Shown one piece after another: positions 5,422-9,351 of a stretch of DNA of 9,351 nt; position 1 is the first letter of the stretch; each line of letters opens with the position of its first letter. Source of the DNA: CAZFAT01 sp964517075 (GTDB lineage Bacteria > Acidobacteriota > Vicinamibacteria > Vicinamibacterales > SCN-69-37); the NCBI GenBank assembly GCA_964517075.1, contig CAZFAT010000061.1:1-9351 (forward strand), given 5' to 3'. The notes under the pieces were generated by a model. That model was not told the DNA's origin and ran no database searches. It worked only from the letters and a program-made list of their open reading frames with translations. A program made the position numbers and the translations under genes.

Positions 5422-6830
5422 TGACTGAACGCGTTCACTTCATCGGGATCTGCGGCACCGCCATGGCCACGCTCGCGGCCATGCTGCAGGCGCGCGGCCT
5501 GGACGTCCAGGGATCCGACCGCGGGATCTATCCGCCGATGAGCGACTTCCTCGCCCGCGAGCGCATCCGCGTGTTCGACGGGTATCGGCCCGAGAACATC
5601 CCGGCCGACATCGACGTCGTGGTCGTCGGCAACGCCATTTCGCGCGGCAATCCGGAGCTCGAGCACGTCCTCGATCGCAAGATGCACTTCGTGTCGCTGC
5701 CGGAAGCTCTGCGCGACCGGTTTCTCTGGACGTCCCGGTCGATCGTGATCGCCGGCACGCACGGCAAGACCACCACGACCGCGCTGACGGGTTGGCTGCT
5801 GACGTCGGCTGGGCGCGACCCGAGCGTACTGGTCGGCGGCATCGCCCGTAACTTCGGCGGCAGCTACCGGCTGGGCGCCGGACGCGACTTCGTAATCGAA
5901 GGGGACGAGTACGACAGCGCGTTTTTCGACAAGACCGCGAAATTCCTGAAGTATCTGCCCGACGTGGCCGTCATCGGCAATCTCGAGTACGACCACGCGG
6001 ACATCTATCCGGACATGGGGTCGCTCCGGACCGCCTTCAGGCGGCTCCTCCAACTGGTCCCGCGGCGGGGACGCATTCTGGTGGGCGCCGACAGCGAGGA
6101 GGCGGTACAGGTGGCGGTGGGCGCCGCAACTGAGGTCGAGACGTTCGGCCTCGCGGCCGGTGCCGACTGGCAGGCGTCCGCGATCACCCCGGAAGGGGGC
6201 CGGCTTCGATTCGATGTGTCGCACCGGGGCCGGCCGGTCGGAAAGTTCGACCTGCCGCTCTTCGGCGCGCACAACGTGAAGAACGCCCTGGCGGCGCTGG
6301 CCGTGGCCCACGGCGAGGGCGTGCCGGTCGATGAGCTCCAGCGAGGGCTGGCGGGGTTTCTGGGGGTCAGCCGGCGGATGGAGCTTCGCGGGACGGTGCG
6401 TGGCGTGTCCGTGTACGACGACTTCGCGCATCATCCCACGGCCATCCGCGAGACGCTGCAGGCGGCGCGGGCGTCCCATCCGGACCGGCGCATCTGGGGG
6501 GTGTTCGAGCCGAGGTCGGCCACCTCGTGCCGGAGGATCTTCCAGGAGGACTTCGCGCGAGCCTTCGCGGACTCCGGGGCGGACGAGATCGTGCTGGCGG
6601 CGGTCTTCCGTTCATCGCTGCCTGAGGACGAACGGCTGTCGGTGGATGATCTGGTGCGCGATGTCGGCCGGGCCGGACGCCGCGTCCGTTCCATCCCCGC
6701 CGTGGACGCGATTGTCTCGACCATCGCGCGGGAGGCCGGCGAGGGCGACTTGGTGGTCATCATGTCGAACGGCGGATTTGACGGGATTCACGAGAAACTG
6801 CTGGCCGCGCTTGGGCGGCCGGCGGTCTGA
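5421..6830 (+). CDS. mpl: UDP-MurNAc:tripeptide ligase Mpl
   Basis: A 469-residue Mur ligase that joins recovered L-Ala-gamma-D-Glu-meso-DAP to UDP-MurNAc with ATP, bypassing MurC, MurD and MurE. Mpl rather than MurC is shown by GICGTAMATLA (9-19) in place of the MurC GIGG loop, VVGNAISRGNPE (68-79), and EGDEYDSAFFDK (160-171). The ATP loop is AGTHGKTTTT (111-120), EYDHADIYPD (189-198) is the ligase centre, and FGAHNVKNALAAL (281-293) and YDDFAHHPTAI (332-342) mark the middle and C-terminal domains. The GTG start at 5421 is required, since the next ATG (5463) would remove the N-terminal UDP-binding loop. It sits directly after the two genes that produce its tripeptide substrate and before the two that make its UDP-MurNAc acceptor. 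Confidence 0.95.
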   Translation: MTERVHFIGICGTAMATLAAMLQARGLDVQGSDRGIYPPMSDFLARERIRVFDGYRPENIPADIDVVVVGNAISRGNPELEHVLDRKMHFVSLPEALRDRFLWTSRSIVIAGTHGKTTTTALTGWLLTSAGRDPSVLVGGIARNFGGSYRLGAGRDFVIEGDEYDSAFFDKTAKFLKYLPDVAVIGNLEYDHADIYPDMGSLRTAFRRLLQLVPRRGRILVGADSEEAVQVAVGAATEVETFGLAAGADWQASAITPEGGRLRFDVSHRGRPVGKFDLPLFGAHNVKNALAALAVAHGEGVPVDELQRGLAGFLGVSRRMELRGTVRGVSVYDDFAHHPTAIRETLQAARASHPDRRIWGVFEPRSATSCRRIFQEDFARAFADSGADEIVLAAVFRSSLPEDERLSVDDLVRDVGRAGRRVRSIPAVDAIVSTIAREAGEGDLVVIMSNGGFDGIHEKLLAALGRPAV

Positions 6831-6836
6831 CCAGCG

Positions 6837-7775
6837 ATGCGTCACGACGAGTTCGGGGCGCGCGCCGGCCGGCTGCTGGGAGACAGGCTCGGCCGGGACG
6901 TGCCGCTCGCGCCGCTGACTACGCTGAAGGTCGGCGGATCGGCGGACTGGCTGGCCGAGGTGCGGAGTGCCGCGGAGCTGACGGAACTGCTGGCCGTGGC
7001 GCGCGAGTTGGCCATCCCGGTGACGCTGCTGGGCGGAGGATCCAATGTCGTCGTGTCCGACGTCGGCGTCCGGGGTCTGGTGGTGCGGCTGCGCCTGGCC
7101 GGTGTGACTCAGGAGGGGCCCGACTCTGTGCGCGCCGAGGCCGGCCTGACGATCAACGGGTTGGTGCGCTGGACGGTCTCGCGCGGCCTGGCGGGACTGG
7201 AAGAGTGGGCGGGCACGCCTGGGACGGTGGGTGGCGCCATGCATGGCAATGCGCACTGGGCCAGGCGCAACGTCGGCGATCTGGTCACGCGCGTGCGGCT
7301 CGTTTCCCGGTCGGGTGAGGTGCTGGACGTGCCCCAGGCCGAGATGGAATTCGCCTACGACACGAGTCGGCTGCAGCGCACGGCCGAGATTGTCGTGTGG
7401 GCCGATTTTCGTGTCGGCCCCGGCGACCCGGACGCGCTTCGCGCGCGCGCGCGGGCCTCGCTGGCCTACCGCAAGCGCACGCAGCCGCTGGCGCAGCCGA
7501 GCGCCGGGTGCATGTTCCAGAATCCCGATCCGGCGCGCGAACGGCTGCCGGCGGGGATGCCGGCCTCGGCCGGTGCGCTGATCGACCGCGCGGGCCTGAA
7601 AGGGCGGCGCGCGGGCGGGGCGCGGATTTCTGAGACGCACGCGAACTTCGTCGTCAACACCGGTGCGGCCACCGCCCGCGACATTCGCACGCTCGTGGAG
7701 GCCGCGCGCACGGCCGTGCACGATCAGTTCGGCATCGTCCTGCGCGACGAGGTCGTTTACCTGGGAGTGTTTTGA
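6837..7775 (+). CDS. murB: UDP-N-acetylenolpyruvoylglucosamine reductase MurB
   Basis: A 312-residue flavoenzyme that reduces the MurA product to UDP-MurNAc using NADPH. The FAD-binding region is clear: TTLKVGGSADW (28-38), LLGGGSNVVVSD (64-75), and EEWAGTPGTVGGAMHGNAH (122-140). The C-terminal substrate domain has YRKRTQP (211-217), PSAGCMFQNP (221-230), ISETHANFVVN (264-274) and LRDEVVYLG (302-310) with the expected catalytic Glu305. The size suggests the shorter type II form. Two active-site positions differ from the E. coli pattern: Cys225 stands where Ser229 acts as proton donor, and Tyr174-Asp175 stands where Tyr158-Arg159 is usual. The enzyme may belong to a divergent but working subfamily. 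Six bases separate it from mpl; its TGA is one base before the murA start. Confidence 0.9.
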   Translation: MRHDEFGARAGRLLGDRLGRDVPLAPLTTLKVGGSADWLAEVRSAAELTELLAVARELAIPVTLLGGGSNVVVSDVGVRGLVVRLRLAGVTQEGPDSVRAEAGLTINGLVRWTVSRGLAGLEEWAGTPGTVGGAMHGNAHWARRNVGDLVTRVRLVSRSGEVLDVPQAEMEFAYDTSRLQRTAEIVVWADFRVGPGDPDALRARARASLAYRKRTQPLAQPSAGCMFQNPDPARERLPAGMPASAGALIDRAGLKGRRAGGARISETHANFVVNTGAATARDIRTLVEAARTAVHDQFGIVLRDEVVYLGVF

Positions 7776-7776
7776 C

Positions 7777-9039
7777 GTGGCTGAACTCGTGATTCATGGC
7801 GGCCGCCGGCTGTCGGGCCGCATCGCGGTCGAGGGTAACAAGAACGCGGCGCTCCCACTCCTGGCCGCCTGCCTGCTCACCAGCGAAACCTGCGAGCTGC
7901 GCAACGTACCGCACATCCGCGACGTCGCCGTGATGATCGAGCTGCTGCGATCGCTGGGCGCGACGGTGGACGGGGAGGGGACCGCCACGCTGCGTGTGAC
8001 GTGCCGCGACGTGCGCACGTCGGAGCCGGATGCCCGGCTCGTCGGACGGCTCCGCGGGTCGGTGCTGCTGCTGGGCGCCCTCGTGGGCCGCACCGGACAG
8101 GCGACCATCGCACCGCCAGGGGGTGATTTTCCGGCGCGCCGCACGATAGGGACACACCTGCGGGCGCTCGAAGCCCTGGGCGTGCGACGCGTGGATTCGG
8201 TGAGCGGCGGCCATCGCATCGAGGCGTCCGACGGCCTGCACGGCGCGTCGATGTACCTGCTGGAAGCCTCCGTCACCGGGACGGAGACGGTGCTGCTGGC
8301 CGCGGCGCAGGCCGACGGCCTCACCGAGATTCGCAACGCCGCCTGCGAGCCGCACGTGGCGGAGCTCTGTGCGTTCCTGGCGGCCATGGGGGCCGACGTC
8401 GGGGGGATCGGGACGTCCACGATTCGCATTCGACCGTCCGGGCCGCTGCGGGGCACGACGCACACCCTCCGCGGCGACTACATCGAGGCCGCATCCTGGG
8501 GCGTCGTGGGCGCGATTACCGGCGGCGACGTCGAGGTCACCGGCGTCCACGCGCGGGACCTCGAGCCGATCACGGCGGTGCTCCACGAGATGCGGCTCGA
8601 TTTCGATCTCGAGGACATGCGGTTTGCCGTGCGTCCGTCGTCGCTCGTGGGCGCCCGGCGGATCACCACGGGACTCTGGCCGGGCTTCCCCAGTGACATC
8701 GTCAGTCTCGTCACGGTGCTGGCGACGCAGGCGAAGGGCAGCACGCTCGTGCACGACTGGATGTACGAGCTGCGGCTGTTCGCACTCGAGCAGTTGAGCG
8801 CGATGCGCGCGGACCTGTTTCTCTGCGATCCGCACCGCATCATCGTCAACGGGCCGGTGCGGCTGCGCGGGCGCACGCTGGACAGCCGCGACATTCGCTC
8901 CGGCATGGCGCTCGTGGCGGCCGCGCTGGCCGCCGAAGGAGAGAGCACGGTGCTCGAAATCGAGACCGTCGAGCGTGGCTATGAGGATCTGACGGAGCGG
9001 CTGCAGTCGCTGGGAGCCGACGTGACGAGGCGGGCGTGA
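7777..9039 (+). CDS. murA: UDP-GlcNAc 1-carboxyvinyltransferase MurA, Asp variant
   Basis: A 420-residue EPSP-synthase-fold enzyme that transfers enolpyruvate from PEP to UDP-GlcNAc, the committed step of cell-wall synthesis. Lys22-Asn23 (GNKNAALP) match E. coli numbering exactly. Arg93, Arg122, His127, Asp307 (WPGFPSD), Arg333 and Arg373 (DIRSG) match E. coli Arg91, Arg120, His125, Asp305, Arg331 and Arg371 with a constant +2 offset, and Arg400 matches Arg397. The catalytic loop reads PPGGDFPARRTIGTH (113-127), so Asp117 replaces Cys115 and Gly125 replaces Asp123. The DRIE(A/T)G signature reads DYIEAAS. An Asp at the Cys position is known to keep activity and block fosfomycin in mycobacterial and chlamydial MurA. 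GTG 7777 is chosen because GGGAG (7763-7767) lies 9 nt upstream; the frame is open farther upstream only inside murB. Confidence 0.92.
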   Translation: MAELVIHGGRRLSGRIAVEGNKNAALPLLAACLLTSETCELRNVPHIRDVAVMIELLRSLGATVDGEGTATLRVTCRDVRTSEPDARLVGRLRGSVLLLGALVGRTGQATIAPPGGDFPARRTIGTHLRALEALGVRRVDSVSGGHRIEASDGLHGASMYLLEASVTGTETVLLAAAQADGLTEIRNAACEPHVAELCAFLAAMGADVGGIGTSTIRIRPSGPLRGTTHTLRGDYIEAASWGVVGAITGGDVEVTGVHARDLEPITAVLHEMRLDFDLEDMRFAVRPSSLVGARRITTGLWPGFPSDIVSLVTVLATQAKGSTLVHDWMYELRLFALEQLSAMRADLFLCDPHRIIVNGPVRLRGRTLDSRDIRSGMALVAAALAAEGESTVLEIETVERGYEDLTERLQSLGADVTRRA

Positions 9040-9049
9040 CGTCGTCTTA

Positions 9050-9351
9050 CTACTTCTTGATCACAACCCCGCGCGGCACCTGGAAGAGGAACTCGCGGTC
9101 CGGGACGCCGACGTTCTCGCGCAGATTGCTGAAGCGGTAGTGGTTGGTCGTGCGCTGCGTGTTCACGACCGTCAGGCCCCGCAGTTGCAGCGACTTCCGG
9201 TCCACCTGAAGCGTCAGCGATGCGAAGTCCGCCTGGGGCTGCCGCGGCGTGAGGAGCAGGTGCCACTCGTCCGGTGGCTGAGCGTCGGCCAGCCGGGCGT
9301 TGAAGTCCTGCGCGAGATCCCCCCGGCCCGAGAGGAAGCTCAACCAGGTCG
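9050..9351 (-). CDS. lolA: LolA-like outer-membrane lipoprotein carrier, C-terminal part
   Basis: A partial gene that runs off the right edge; only the last 99 codons and the TAG (9052-9050) are in the window. LolA carries lipoproteins across the periplasm to the outer membrane. The visible part has the LolA beta pattern: LLLTPRQPQADFASLTLQVD, then a charged strand KSLQLRGLTVVNTQ, NHYRFSNLRENVGVPDREFLFQVPRGVVI, matching the closing FxFxxPxGV strand of the family. The N-terminal signal peptide and half-barrel are outside. It is convergent with murA with only 10 bases between the stops and no visible hairpin there. Confidence 0.75.
   Translation of the reverse strand, partial: TWLSFLSGRGDLAQDFNARLADAQPPDEWHLLLTPRQPQADFASLTLQVDRKSLQLRGLTVVNTQRTTNHYRFSNLRENVGVPDREFLFQVPRGVVIKK

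Noticed and set aside
4821..6479. 552-codon open frame on the minus strand
   Set aside because: It lies opposite ldcA and mpl, which have intact family motifs. Its translation is Arg/Ala/Gly/Asp-rich and unlike any protein, as expected for antisense frames in GC-rich DNA.
5421..6830. MurC instead of Mpl
   Set aside because: GICGTAMATLA, GNAISRGNPE and EGDEYDSAFFDK are Mpl signatures, and the LD-carboxypeptidase next door supplies its tripeptide.
7663..7776. Longer N-terminus for murA
   Set aside because: The added codons lie inside murB, and GTG 7777 puts Lys22-Asn23 at exactly the E. coli positions.
7654..8835. 393-codon open frame on the minus strand
   Set aside because: It lies opposite murB/murA, with Arg/His-rich composition and no motif; a codon-bias shadow.

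Overview
The window is GC-rich chromosomal DNA, nearly all of it coding, from a Gram-negative (diderm) bacterium. Evidence for this is a LolA-like outer-membrane lipoprotein carrier, a RodZ-like protein with one membrane span, and a peptidoglycan-recycling set (NagZ, LD-carboxypeptidase, Mpl). The base composition, short gene spacing and gene mix recall Acidobacteriota (Vicinamibacteria-like), but that placement is inference. There is no rRNA, tRNA, mobile element or CRISPR array; this is core metabolism with several unusual details.

Left part (1-2163, plus strand). A 92-residue two-span membrane protein overlaps by 4 bases a ThiE/TenI-family thiamine enzyme. A 179-base spacer follows; it holds a small perfect hairpin, an imperfect array of ATCG(T/C)C words and a good sigma70-type promoter (TTGGAC-17-TAGAGT). 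This promoter drives a RodZ-like cytoskeletal adaptor.

Middle (2137-3374, minus strand). A GHMP-family sugar kinase and a translationally coupled small helical protein run towards rodZ. The two convergent units meet at a 14-bp hairpin that looks like a two-way terminator; its 3' arm also encodes the last codons of the small protein.

Right part (3401-9039, plus strand). Five tightly packed genes, nagZ-ldcA-mpl-murB-murA, form one cell-wall operon. NagZ and LdcA process recycled muropeptides and Mpl re-attaches the recovered tripeptide to UDP-MurNAc. MurA and MurB make UDP-MurNAc, the acceptor Mpl needs, so recycling and de novo synthesis are joined in one transcript. A convergent, truncated lolA-like gene closes the window.

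Most notable points. (1) The 26-bp gap between the GHMP kinase and nagZ is centred on the palindrome CCATTATAATGG, which supplies a perfect TATAAT on both strands, each exactly 9 nt from its start codon. This predicts symmetrical divergent, leaderless transcription. (2) MurA has Asp in place of the catalytic Cys, predicting insensitivity to fosfomycin. (3) MurB has Cys at the usual catalytic Ser and Asp where the Tyr-Arg pair normally has Arg. (4) The promoter shared with the recycling operon makes the GHMP kinase a candidate kinase for recovered cell-wall amino sugars; this is a hypothesis.
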